From the NCBI GenBank assembly GCA_025458465.1, contig JALOSK010000129.1, positions 1 through 5,860 on the forward strand: 5,860 nucleotides of DNA, in the 5' to 3' direction. Origin of the DNA: Sandarakinorhabdus sp. GTDB lineage: Bacteria > Pseudomonadota > Alphaproteobacteria > Sphingomonadales > Sphingomonadaceae. The notes beneath the pieces are model-generated. The model ran no database searches. It was not told the DNA's origin and was given only the letters and a program-made list of their open reading frames with translations. The position numbers were made by a program, and so were the translations under genes. Of the stretch, positions 1-5,662 are shown one piece after another (the stretch's first letter is position 1; the number at the start of each line of letters is the position of its first letter).

Positions 1-569
1 GGATCCGCCTGTTGCAGCCCGGCATGGCTGTCGTGCCACGTCAGACGCCCGGTGATGGCCAGCGCGGCCGCAACATCCAGCCGCCAGGCCGGCGTTTCAC
101 TGGCCAGCCGGCGGGCGCGTTCATTGGCGGTGAGGTGGCGGCAGGTGCCGGGATAGAGCGGTCCTTCCGGCCCATGTGGGGCCGCAACAGCCGCCGCAAT
201 ATCCGCGCGGGTGCAGAAACAGGGATAGGCAACGCCCATGGCCACCAGCCGATCCAGCGCCGCCCGATAGACCGGGCCGCGTTCGGACTGGCGCCACACC
301 GGCCCGTCCCAATCCAGCCCCAGCCAGGCCAGATCTTCGAGGATTGCGGCCTCGTATTCGGGGCGGCAGCGGGTGGTGTCGATATCCTCCAGCCGCAGGA
401 TGAACCGTCCGCCCGCCTGCCGCGCCAGCCGCCATGCCTGCACCGCCGAAAAGGCATGGCCACGGTGCAGCAGGCCGGTGGGCGATGGTGCAAACCGCGT
501 CGCAATTGGGCGGGTGGTGATGGGCGCGCTGTTATCCACGTTATCCACAACGAAATCCGGTAGTGTCAT
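1..569 (-). CDS. gluQRS: Glutamyl-Q tRNA(Asp) synthetase, 3' part cut off by the window edge
   Basis: This class I synthetase paralogue attaches glutamate to the queuosine at position 34 of tRNA-Asp in the cytoplasm; it lacks the anticodon-binding domain of GltX. I translated 189 residues from the ATG at 569-567; there is no stop before the edge, so about the last third (including the KMSKS-like loop) is missing. Visible motifs are FAPSPTG at residues 26-32, the HIGH-type HRGH at 35-38 and EDID at 61-64. The zinc site C117-x-C119 ... Y139-x3-C143, within YPGTCR, is typical of GluQRS and separates it from GltX. The first 20 or so residues (with VDNVDN) precede the conserved domain, and the in-frame GTG codons at residues 7, 8 and 11 are possible alternative starts. 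No strong Shine-Dalgarno sequence precedes the ATG. It is divergent from the HNH gene. Family assignment is firm; the exact start is not. Confidence 0.93.
   Translation of the reverse strand, partial: MTLPDFVVDNVDNSAPITTRPIATRFAPSPTGLLHRGHAFSAVQAWRLARQAGGRFILRLEDIDTTRCRPEYEAAILEDLAWLGLDWDGPVWRQSERGPVYRAALDRLVAMGVAYPCFCTRADIAAAVAAPHGPEGPLYPGTCRHLTANERARRLASETPAWRLDVAAALAITGRLTWHDSHAGLQQAD
532..549 (+). promoter_or_regulatory. Two abutting DnaA-box-like 9-mers
   Basis: TTATCCACG (532-540) is followed directly by TTATCCACA (541-549). The second matches the classical E. coli DnaA box exactly and the first differs at the last base. They lie in the non-conserved 5' end of gluQRS, where on the minus strand they are a 9-bp tandem duplication, GTGGATAAC twice, coding VDNVDN. 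Another exact TTATCCACA lies inside the ATPase gene at 2892-2900, and TTATCCACT is at 817-825 inside the HNH gene; those two are explained by coding sequence. DnaA binding is an inference from the motif only. Confidence 0.4.
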
Positions 570-579
570 TGGCCCGACA

Positions 580-593
580 TACAATCCGTTGTA
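580..593. promoter_or_regulatory. 14-bp dyad in the gluQRS/HNH divergent promoter region
   Basis: TACAATCCGTTGTA is an inverted repeat with 5-bp arms (TACAA/TTGTA) around TCCG. It sits 11 bp upstream of the gluQRS start, in the most AT-rich part of the intergenic region, where promoters for both genes would be expected. It could be an operator or simply overlap a -10 element (TACAAT on plus, TTGTAT on minus). I see no convincing paired -35 and -10 boxes for either gene, so the promoters themselves are not annotated. Confidence 0.25.
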
Positions 594-614
594 AATGGTG
601 CGCATTCACGGAGC

Positions 615-702
615 GGCCGCTGGTTTCGCGGCCCTGGGGGTGAACACCCCGGTGCGACTGGGCCCGTGAGACGAACCGGCCGCCCCCTGAGCAGGGAGGG
701 CG
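615..702 (+). promoter_or_regulatory. Hairpin-rich 5' leader of the HNH gene, possible cis-regulatory RNA
   Basis: Four helices can be drawn in a row. (1) GGCCGC 615-620 pairs with GCGGCC 628-633. (2) GGGGT 637-641 pairs with ACCCC 646-650 around a GAAC loop. (3) CCGGT 649-653 pairs with ACCGG 675-679 around a 21-nt interior; it shares two bases with helix 2. (4) CCCT 685-688 pairs with AGGG 693-696 around GAGC, extended by CGCC 681-684 with GGCG 699-702. The last helix buries the purine-rich Shine-Dalgarno stretch (693-700) just before the ATG at 707, so it could limit translation. I cannot match it to a known RNA family. GC-rich DNA forms helices easily, so this is a candidate only. Confidence 0.3.
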
Positions 703-706
703 CGCG

Positions 707-1306
707 ATGCTGACGACCGAGCTGATCGAGGCGAAATTCGTCACGGAACGGGAACTGGTTTCCCCCGAAGCCTGTCCGGCGCTGGTGCTCAACGCCGATT
801 TCACGCCGCTGTCCTATTATCCACTCTCGCTGTGGTCGTGGCAGACGGCGGTGAAGGCCGCCTTCCTCGAACGCGTCGACATCGTGGCCGAATATGATCG
901 GGAAATCGCCTCGCCATCCTGCCGGATGAAGCTGCCATCGGTGATCGCGCTCAGGCAATATGTGCGCCCTGCCAGCCACCCGGCCTTCACCCGGTTCAAC
1001 CTGTTCCTGCGCGATCGCTTCACCTGCCAATATTGCGGCGTGCCAGGCGGCGAGCTGACCTTCGATCATGTCATCCCGCGCGCCTATGGCGGCCGCACCA
1101 CCTGGGAAAATGTCACCACCGCCTGCGCGCCGTGCAACCTGAAGAAGGGCGGCCGCACGCCGGCAGAAGCCCACATGCAGCTGATCAGCCGGCCGCATCA
1201 GCCCTCCACCCACCATCTGCAGGCCAACGGCCGCGCCTTCCCGCCGCATCATTGCCACGAAACCTGGCGCGATTATCTCTATTGGGACGTGGAACTGCTG
1301 GCCTGA
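707..1306 (+). CDS. HNH endonuclease, alphaproteobacterial 190-200 residue type
   Basis: The 199-residue protein carries a C-terminal zinc-ribbon HNH nuclease domain. CQYC (C107, C110) and CAPC (C140, C143) would bind a structural zinc. The beta-beta-alpha-metal core contains D120-H121 (FDHVIPRAYGG), N135 in TTWENV, and N144 after the last Cys, so the catalytic set looks intact. The N-terminal half (ALVLNADFTPLSYYPLSLW) and the tail (GRAFPP, WRDYLYWD) are the conserved flanks of a McrA-like HNH family that, to my knowledge, is widespread in alphaproteobacteria and has no assigned role. It has no signal peptide or membrane segment. The ATG at 707 is chosen because GCAGGGAGGG (691-700) ends 6 bases before it and conserved sequence begins soon after. 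It may be co-transcribed with the ATPase 38 bp downstream. Nuclease activity is likely from the residues; the substrate is unknown. There is no methylase or partner gene to suggest restriction. Confidence 0.9.
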   Translation: MLTTELIEAKFVTERELVSPEACPALVLNADFTPLSYYPLSLWSWQTAVKAAFLERVDIVAEYDREIASPSCRMKLPSVIALRQYVRPASHPAFTRFNLFLRDRFTCQYCGVPGGELTFDHVIPRAYGGRTTWENVTTACAPCNLKKGGRTPAEAHMQLISRPHQPSTHHLQANGRAFPPHHCHETWRDYLYWDVELLA

Positions 1307-1344
1307 TCTTGTTGCCGGCACCGCTTCGCCGATAGGGTGCAGGC

Positions 1345-3888
1345 ATGATCCACGGCAGCGCCCCCGCCGGCCTTTCGGCCACCGAAGCCGCCGCCCGTCT
1401 GGCCGCCGATGGCCCCAACGAGCTGCCGCATCATGGCCAGCGCAGCCGGCTGCGCATCATCGCCGATGTGCTGAAGGAACCGATGCTGGCGCTGCTGCTG
1501 GGCGCCGGGGTCATCTACATGGCGCTGGGCGATGCCACAGAGGCGCTGGTGCTGCTGGGCTTTGCCTGCCTGTCGATCATCATCACCGTGGCGCAGGAAG
1601 CCCGCGCCGAACGCGCGCTCGATGCCCTGCGCGATCTCACCAGCCCGCGCGCGCTGGTGATCCGCGATGGCCAGCACCGGCGCATTCCGGGGCGCGAGGT
1701 GGTGCGCGGCGATCTGGTGCTGCTGGGCGAAGGCGATCGGGTGCCGGCCGATGGCATGCTGATCGAGGGGCAGGCGCTGAGCGCCGATGAATCGCTGCTC
1801 ACCGGCGAATCGGTGCCGGTGGCCAAGACGGTTGCGACGGGCGACGCGCCCACCGCCATGGCCCGCCCCGGCGGAGACGGCCTGCCCTTCCTGTTCAGCG
1901 GATCACTTGTGGTGGCCGGCAGCGGCATCATCCGCGTGCTCGCCACCGGCGCCGGCAGCGAGATCGGCCGCATCGGGCGCGAACTCCAGTCCATCGAAAC
2001 CGAGGCGCCGCGCCTGTTTCGCCAGACGCGGCGGCTGGTGTGGTGGATGGCGCTGGTTGGCGGCGCTGCCACGCTGGCCTGCATCCTGCTGTACGGCCTG
2101 CTGCGCGGGGACTGGCTGGAAGCGGCGCTGGCCGGCATTGCGCTGGGCATGTCGATGCTGCCGGAGGAATTTCCGGTGGTGCTCACCGTGTTCATGGCGA
2201 TGGGGGCGCTGCGCATGTCGCGCGTCAATGTCCTTACCCGCCGCGCCGCCGCCATCGAAACGCTGGGCGCCGCCACCGTGCTGTGCACGGACAAGACCGG
2301 CACGCTCACCGAGAATCGCATGCGCATTGCGCAGCTGCGACTGCCCGACGGCCAGCAGGCCGAGGCGGACGCCGCGATGGCAGGCGACGATTTCGCCCGG
2401 CTGGCGGCGCTGGGCCTGCTGGCGAGTGCGCAGCGGCCGGTGGACCCGATGGAACAGGCGTTTCATGATCTTGCCCAGGGCACTGCCGCGCTTGGGGCCT
2501 TGCGGCCGCCCGGTTGGGCACTGCAACGCCTCTATCCATTCAGCCCCGATCTGCTGGCCATGACGCAGATCTGGGGCGCCGAAGCTTCCGGCGATTGGCT
2601 GGCCGCCGCCAAGGGGGCGCCGGAAGCCATTGGTGCGCTGTGCCGGCTTGATGATGGCGCCATGGCCGAACTGAAGGCCGCCGTGGATGCGATGGCGGGC
2701 AGCGGCTTGCGCGTGCTGGGCGTGGCGCAGGCGCGCTGGCCGGCAGGCACCCCCCTGCCCGACGCGATGACCGGCCTTGATTTCAGCTTCGCCGGCCTGG
2801 TTGGACTGGCGGATCCGCTGCGCGCCAGCGTGCCCGATGCGGTGCGCCAGTGCCGGGAGGCCGGCATCCGCGTGGTGATGATCACCGGCGATTATCCACA
2901 GACGGCGCGCGCCATCGCCGCCCAGGCCGGGATCGAAGGCGATCGGCTGCTCACCGGCGCCGAACTGGCCGCAATGGACGATGCCGAACTGGCGCGCGCG
3001 CTGCCCGGCGTCACCGTGTTCGCCCGCATCATGCCCGAACAGAAATTGCGGCTGGTCAACGCCCTGAAGGCCGGCGGCGCCGTGGTGGCGATGACCGGCG
3101 ATGGCGTCAACGATGCGCCGTCGCTGAAGGCTGCACACATCGGCATCGCCATGGGCGGGCGCGGCACCGATGTGGCGCGTGAGGCATCATCGCTGGTGCT
3201 GCTGGACGATGATTTCGGCTCCATCGTGGCTGCGGTGCGGCTGGGCCGGCGCATCAACGACAATCTGCGCAAGGCGATGGGCTTCATCGTGGCCGTGCAC
3301 ATCCCCATCGCCGGCCTGGCGCTGCTGCCCCTGCTGATGGGCATGCCGATGCTGCTGGGCCCCATCCACATCGCCTTCATCGAGATGATCATCGATCCGG
3401 TGTGTTCGCTGGCGTTCGAGGCCGAGACCGACGAGCCCAATCTGATGCAGCGCCCGCCGCGCGCGCCCGATGCACCGCTGTTCTCGCGCGCGCTGCTGGG
3501 CTGGGCGGTTCTGCAGGGCGTGCTGACTCTGGCGGCAATCGTGGGCCTGGCACTGTGGCTGTGGCAACAGGGCCTGCCGGACACGCAGGTGCGCACTGCG
3601 GCCTTCATCGCCCTCGTGCTCGGCGCGCTGGGCCTGGTGCTGATCAACCGCAGCTTCAACGCCAGCCTTGCCGATGCCCTGCTGCGGCCCAACCTGCCGC
3701 TGGCCATCGTGGCCGGGGTGGTGGCCGCAATCCTCGCCGCCACGCAACTGATCCCGCCGATCGCCCGACTGTTCGATTTCACGGCGCTGAACATGGCGCT
3801 GCTGCTGCCGATCCTGGGCGGCAGCGCGGCGATGATGGCCGCCCTGGAAGCCATCAAGCCCACCTGGCGCCGCTCGCTCACCGTTTGA
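1345..3888 (+). CDS. P-type cation-transporting ATPase (P2-like), substrate uncertain
   Basis: This 847-residue inner-membrane pump uses ATP and an aspartyl-phosphate intermediate to move a cation. In order: an N-terminal cation-ATPase segment (about 5-60), M1-M2 (about 46-83), the actuator domain with TGES at 153-156, M3 (232-253), and M4 (259-287) with PEEFP at 273-277. The phosphorylation site DKTGT is at 316-320 (D316). A short nucleotide domain (about 330-480) holds KGAPE at 423-427. The hinge follows with TGD at 514-516 and TGDGVND at 584-590. M5-M10 lie between about 644 and 833. No heavy-metal-binding domain or CPx motif is present, so it is not a P1B metal pump. The layout is of the Ca2+/Na+,K+ type, but the residues facing the ion site differ (E274, H652, E680, D684). 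The ATG at 1345 has only a weak purine-rich stretch upstream. The gene is complete and intact; the transported ion cannot be named. Confidence 0.92.
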   Translation: MIHGSAPAGLSATEAAARLAADGPNELPHHGQRSRLRIIADVLKEPMLALLLGAGVIYMALGDATEALVLLGFACLSIIITVAQEARAERALDALRDLTSPRALVIRDGQHRRIPGREVVRGDLVLLGEGDRVPADGMLIEGQALSADESLLTGESVPVAKTVATGDAPTAMARPGGDGLPFLFSGSLVVAGSGIIRVLATGAGSEIGRIGRELQSIETEAPRLFRQTRRLVWWMALVGGAATLACILLYGLLRGDWLEAALAGIALGMSMLPEEFPVVLTVFMAMGALRMSRVNVLTRRAAAIETLGAATVLCTDKTGTLTENRMRIAQLRLPDGQQAEADAAMAGDDFARLAALGLLASAQRPVDPMEQAFHDLAQGTAALGALRPPGWALQRLYPFSPDLLAMTQIWGAEASGDWLAAAKGAPEAIGALCRLDDGAMAELKAAVDAMAGSGLRVLGVAQARWPAGTPLPDAMTGLDFSFAGLVGLADPLRASVPDAVRQCREAGIRVVMITGDYPQTARAIAAQAGIEGDRLLTGAELAAMDDAELARALPGVTVFARIMPEQKLRLVNALKAGGAVVAMTGDGVNDAPSLKAAHIGIAMGGRGTDVAREASSLVLLDDDFGSIVAAVRLGRRINDNLRKAMGFIVAVHIPIAGLALLPLLMGMPMLLGPIHIAFIEMIIDPVCSLAFEAETDEPNLMQRPPRAPDAPLFSRALLGWAVLQGVLTLAAIVGLALWLWQQGLPDTQVRTAAFIALVLGALGLVLINRSFNASLADALLRPNLPLAIVAGVVAAILAATQLIPPIARLFDFTALNMALLLPILGGSAAMMAALEAIKPTWRRSLTV

Positions 3889-4119
3889 GCATCCGGCCAG
3901 CATGCAGCGTTGTCAGGTGGACGGTGCAAACGTGCCCAACGCGAATGGCGGACTCCAATCCATCATGGCAAGATTGGCCTCATCGCAGTGTTCGCCACAG
4001 TCTTCCCCGCGCTGGCCACCAGCGCCCCTCAACCGGCATGGCATCTTGCGCGACTGGCTGCGGCGCGCCCTATGTTCAGGCAACGCCCGCCAAAAATGTG
4101 ATGATAGTTTGTTGTGATA
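3889..4119. other. Gap between convergent genes, no gene supported
   Basis: The plus-strand ATPase and the minus-strand zinc-ribbon/SHOCT gene converge here. I see no strong rho-independent terminator on either strand. The ATPase frame stays open after its TGA until 4101 and includes a short hydrophobic stretch, GLIAVFATVFPALATSA, but it has no good start, no Shine-Dalgarno sequence and no recognisable similarity. The stretch marks the change from the housekeeping-like left part to the element-like right part. Confidence 0.5.
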
Positions 4120-4962
4120 TCAGTTGCGAGACAGGACCTTGCTGTCTTCAAACGTCACGAGTCCATCTTCGAATATCAAGTGGAAATCTGCCGTGCCACT
4201 GGCGCTTCTGCCGTTCGCCGGATTGGCTGCGGACCATGAAACCGTTCCCGACACCGAGCATTTCTTTGCTTCTCCACACGAGGACGTCATCGAATTTGCA
4301 TCAATGACGTAGTTCCTCACCGGCCAGCGGCGAAGGAATACGCGCTTCTGGGCAAGGATCTGGTCCACACTTTGCGCCTTTCCATAGAATTGCACCTTTG
4401 GCGCATACAGGCTGCGAATCTGCATCAGGTCATTCTGGTTGCCAACGGAGAAGAATTGCGTTGCCAACGCCTTAGCGTCGGGCTCCGCTTGAGCGGCGAC
4501 AGTTCCGGAGCCATCGGCCTGCCGGTTCCCGCTCCACAAAAAGGCCGCCGCCAGCACCGTGGCGGCAACCAGCCCACCCACCATCCAGCTGCCGCGTTGG
4601 CCGCCAGCGGAAGAGCCTGCCGGATCCGTATCGAGCAGCTTCCGCTTCTCGGCTTCGAACTCGGCCTCGGTCAGCCCGCTGGCATCACGCAGGCGCAACA
4701 GTCGTTCCAGTTGATCCAGATCTGCCGGTCTCGTCTGCGGCTCTGGCGGAACCTGCGTGACCTGCTTTGCGGGCTTTTCCATTGCCTGTGGTTCCGGCTG
4801 CACGTCATTCGCGGGGGCAACAGGCTCCGACGGCCTTGCCAGGCTCTGCAGATTGCTCCCGCAATAAACGCAGATATCTGGCGGCATCTCGCCGATCGGG
4901 TACAGCGCCCGCTTGCAGGCAGGGCAGTCAAGGCCAATTTTGACTGGGGCTTGCGTTGCCAT
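4120..4962 (-). CDS. Membrane-anchored zinc-ribbon/SHOCT protein with C-terminal RRWPVRNY domain, function unknown
   Basis: With the ATG at 4962-4960 the product has 280 residues; a GTG at 5001 would add 13. I prefer the ATG because the zinc ribbon starts right after it and the added residues look non-conserved; neither start has a strong Shine-Dalgarno sequence. In order: a zinc ribbon with C13-x2-C16 and C31-x2-C34; a Pro/Gln-rich linker (about 40-80); a SHOCT-like helical motif at 82-112 (LDQLERLLRLRDASGLTEAEFEAEKRKLL region); one transmembrane helix at about 126-143; and an extracytoplasmic domain at about 163-280. The last domain contains FYGK (192-195), RRWPVRNY (211-218) and two Cys (229, 235) that could form a disulfide. 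I recall similar WPxR-type C-terminal domains in secreted or membrane proteins of alphaproteobacteria, and an NTF2-like fold is plausible; both are inference. The zinc ribbon and SHOCT part would be cytoplasmic. The gene lies just downstream of the integrase remnant, so it may be element cargo. Coding status is firm; function is unknown. Confidence 0.85.
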   Translation of the reverse strand: MATQAPVKIGLDCPACKRALYPIGEMPPDICVYCGSNLQSLARPSEPVAPANDVQPEPQAMEKPAKQVTQVPPEPQTRPADLDQLERLLRLRDASGLTEAEFEAEKRKLLDTDPAGSSAGGQRGSWMVGGLVAATVLAAAFLWSGNRQADGSGTVAAQAEPDAKALATQFFSVGNQNDLMQIRSLYAPKVQFYGKAQSVDQILAQKRVFLRRWPVRNYVIDANSMTSSCGEAKKCSVSGTVSWSAANPANGRSASGTADFHLIFEDGLVTFEDSKVLSRN

Positions 4963-4964
4963 TG

Positions 4965-5246
4965 TCAGGTCCGCGCCGATTGCCCGGCAGGGCGTGACCA
5001 CGCCGACAGGGCAGCCTCACCGATACGTTCCGGCATTCCGCTGCGCCGAACAGCGAGCGTGGAGGAGACGCCGAGCGCGCCGCTGCCAATATCGGGCGGC
5101 GGAATTGGCGGGGGCGACGCAATGGCCACCGGACCGCCGCGCTCGGGCTTGGGGAACTTGCCGGCAACTTGCATGTGCAGCGTGCAGGACCCAAGGAAGG
5201 CCTTGCCCGTGGCCCCGTTCCCCACATCGGACCGGCTTTCCTGCAC
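4965..5246 (-). other. 93-codon open frame after the integrase amber codon, doubtful gene
   Basis: This frame continues directly from the integrase remnant after its TAG (5249-5247). It could restart at a GTG (5246-5244) and ends at TGA 4967-4965, two bases before the ATG of the zinc-ribbon/SHOCT gene (TGACAATG), a spacing that would allow translational coupling. The predicted product is rich in Pro, Gly and Ser in its middle (ASPPPIPPPDIGSG) and has no motif I recognise. The piece GKAFLGSCTL loosely resembles the GK-x-R-x-MGLG segment that follows the N-terminus in tyrosine integrases, so it may be decayed integrase sequence. No Shine-Dalgarno sequence supports the GTG. A real small protein is possible but not shown. 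Confidence 0.25.
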
Positions 5247-5336
5247 CTACAAAAACAGCCCGCCGCCGTCGGCATGCCGCCCCGGCACAGTGCGCAGCTT
5301 CTCCCGTTGCGTTGTCTTCAACAGTCGCTCAACCAT
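5247..5336 (-). pseudogene. N-terminal remnant of a tyrosine-type site-specific integrase
   Basis: An ATG at 5336-5334, preceded by the strong purine run GGGGAGGG (complement of 5341-5348), opens a 29-residue frame that ends in VPGRHADGGGLFL and then TAG. RHADGGGLYL/LFL followed by a Val-rich strand is the hallmark of the N-terminal arm-binding (DUF4102-type) domain of P4-like phage and island integrases. After the stop the frame reads VQES, as expected if the family's usual LFLxVQ ran straight through, so the TAG is most simply a mutated sense codon (for example CAG to TAG). The expected SWVFRY segment and the whole catalytic domain (Arg, His-x-x-Arg, Tyr) are missing, so the gene is dead. 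It starts 149 bp from the tRNA-Ser 3'-end fragment and reads away from it, the usual place for an element's integrase. Confidence 0.7.
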
Positions 5337-5484
5337 GCGGCCCTCCCCGTGCCCAAAGCTGTTCCCCCACAGTGGCGCAAGAATTATGGGGAGCGCCGCA
5401 GAATGCCATGGGAAGCATAGTCACACTGAGCCCTGCGTGAAAGGGACTCGTCGAGAGCATGTGGCACAGTTGGGGATAGGAAAC

Positions 5485-5502
5485 TGGCGGAGAGGGTGGG
5501 AT
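5485..5502 (-). other. 18-bp tRNA-Ser 3'-end fragment, candidate att core
   Basis: On the minus strand this reads ATCCCACCCTCTCCGCCA. It splits exactly into tRNA parts: AT (end of the T loop), CCCAC (3' half of the T stem), CCTCTCC (3' half of the acceptor stem), discriminator G and encoded CCA. An acceptor pairing with GGAGAGG and G73 points to tRNA-Ser. The sequence before it (AAATGCAGT) does not continue as TTCGA, and no D arm, anticodon arm or variable arm lies nearby, so it is not a working tRNA gene. Such 3'-end copies are what tyrosine integrases leave as att cores. Confirmation needs the intact tRNA-Ser gene of the same genome. Confidence 0.65.
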
Positions 5503-5662
5503 ACTGCATTTCCGCAACAAATTACAATTTATTCAATGTCTTATAACTGCCTCGACTGTCCTTTTGTAGCACAGATTGTAGCAAAGGGTCCCTATCAGGC
5601 AGCGGCGGGATGACGATCTGCGCCCCTGCACAGAAGCAAGCGGCCATGATGGCCAGAGCTCT
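5503..5662. other. AT-rich non-coding flank of the att core, with 8-bp direct repeats
   Basis: This stretch between the att core and the outer-membrane protein gene is clearly richer in A/T than the rest of the window up to about 5585. It holds TTGTAGCA twice (5564-5571 and 5576-5583), 12 bp apart start to start, about one helical turn. It also holds the small dyad AAATTACAATTT near 5518-5529. Paired short direct repeats near an att core are typical of arm-type integrase or excisionase sites, which is an inference here. No gene is supported. Confidence 0.4.
5642..5654 (-). terminator. Weak hairpin after the outer-membrane protein gene
   Basis: GGCCATGATGGCC is a 13-bp odd palindrome that starts 8 bp past the stop codon of the minus-strand barrel gene. 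It can form a short GC stem in the transcript. There is no T-tract after it, so it would be at best a poor intrinsic terminator. Confidence 0.2.

Noticed and set aside
41..550. Open minus-strand frame of 169 codons rich in Arg, Pro and Trp
   Set aside because: It is a shadow of gluQRS, which uses another minus-strand frame with FAPSPTG, HRGH and YPGTCR motifs.
615..702. Guide RNA of the HEARO/IscB type next to an HNH gene
   Set aside because: The HNH protein has no RuvC or arginine-rich bridge segments and is far shorter than IscB, so an associated guide RNA is not expected.
566..1321. 251-codon minus-strand frame opposite the HNH gene
   Set aside because: Antisense frame in GC-rich coding DNA. 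The plus strand carries a clear HNH domain and a Shine-Dalgarno sequence, and the minus product shows no motif.
2892..2900. Exact DnaA box inside the ATPase gene
   Set aside because: It encodes part of the DYPQT segment after the TGD motif and stands alone, so coding constraint or chance is sufficient.
1903..3138. 411-codon minus-strand frame, rich in His, Gln and Gly, opposite the ATPase
   Set aside because: Typical antisense composition of a GC-rich gene; the plus-strand frame has all P-type ATPase motifs.
707..3888. HNH nuclease plus ATPase as a two-gene defence system
   Set aside because: The ATPase is a membrane ion pump, not a DNA-stimulated ATPase, and the HNH protein belongs to a widespread chromosomal family. 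Closeness alone does not support a joint role.
3889..4101. Read-through extension of the ATPase, or a small signal-peptide protein
   Set aside because: The frame stays open after the ATPase stop and has a hydrophobic stretch, but it has no proper start or ribosome site, and the ATPase already has its ten membrane helices.
4372..5613. 413-codon plus-strand frame across the SHOCT gene, integrase remnant and att core
   Set aside because: Its product has no recognisable domain and low-complexity composition, while the minus strand carries domains in the same stretch.
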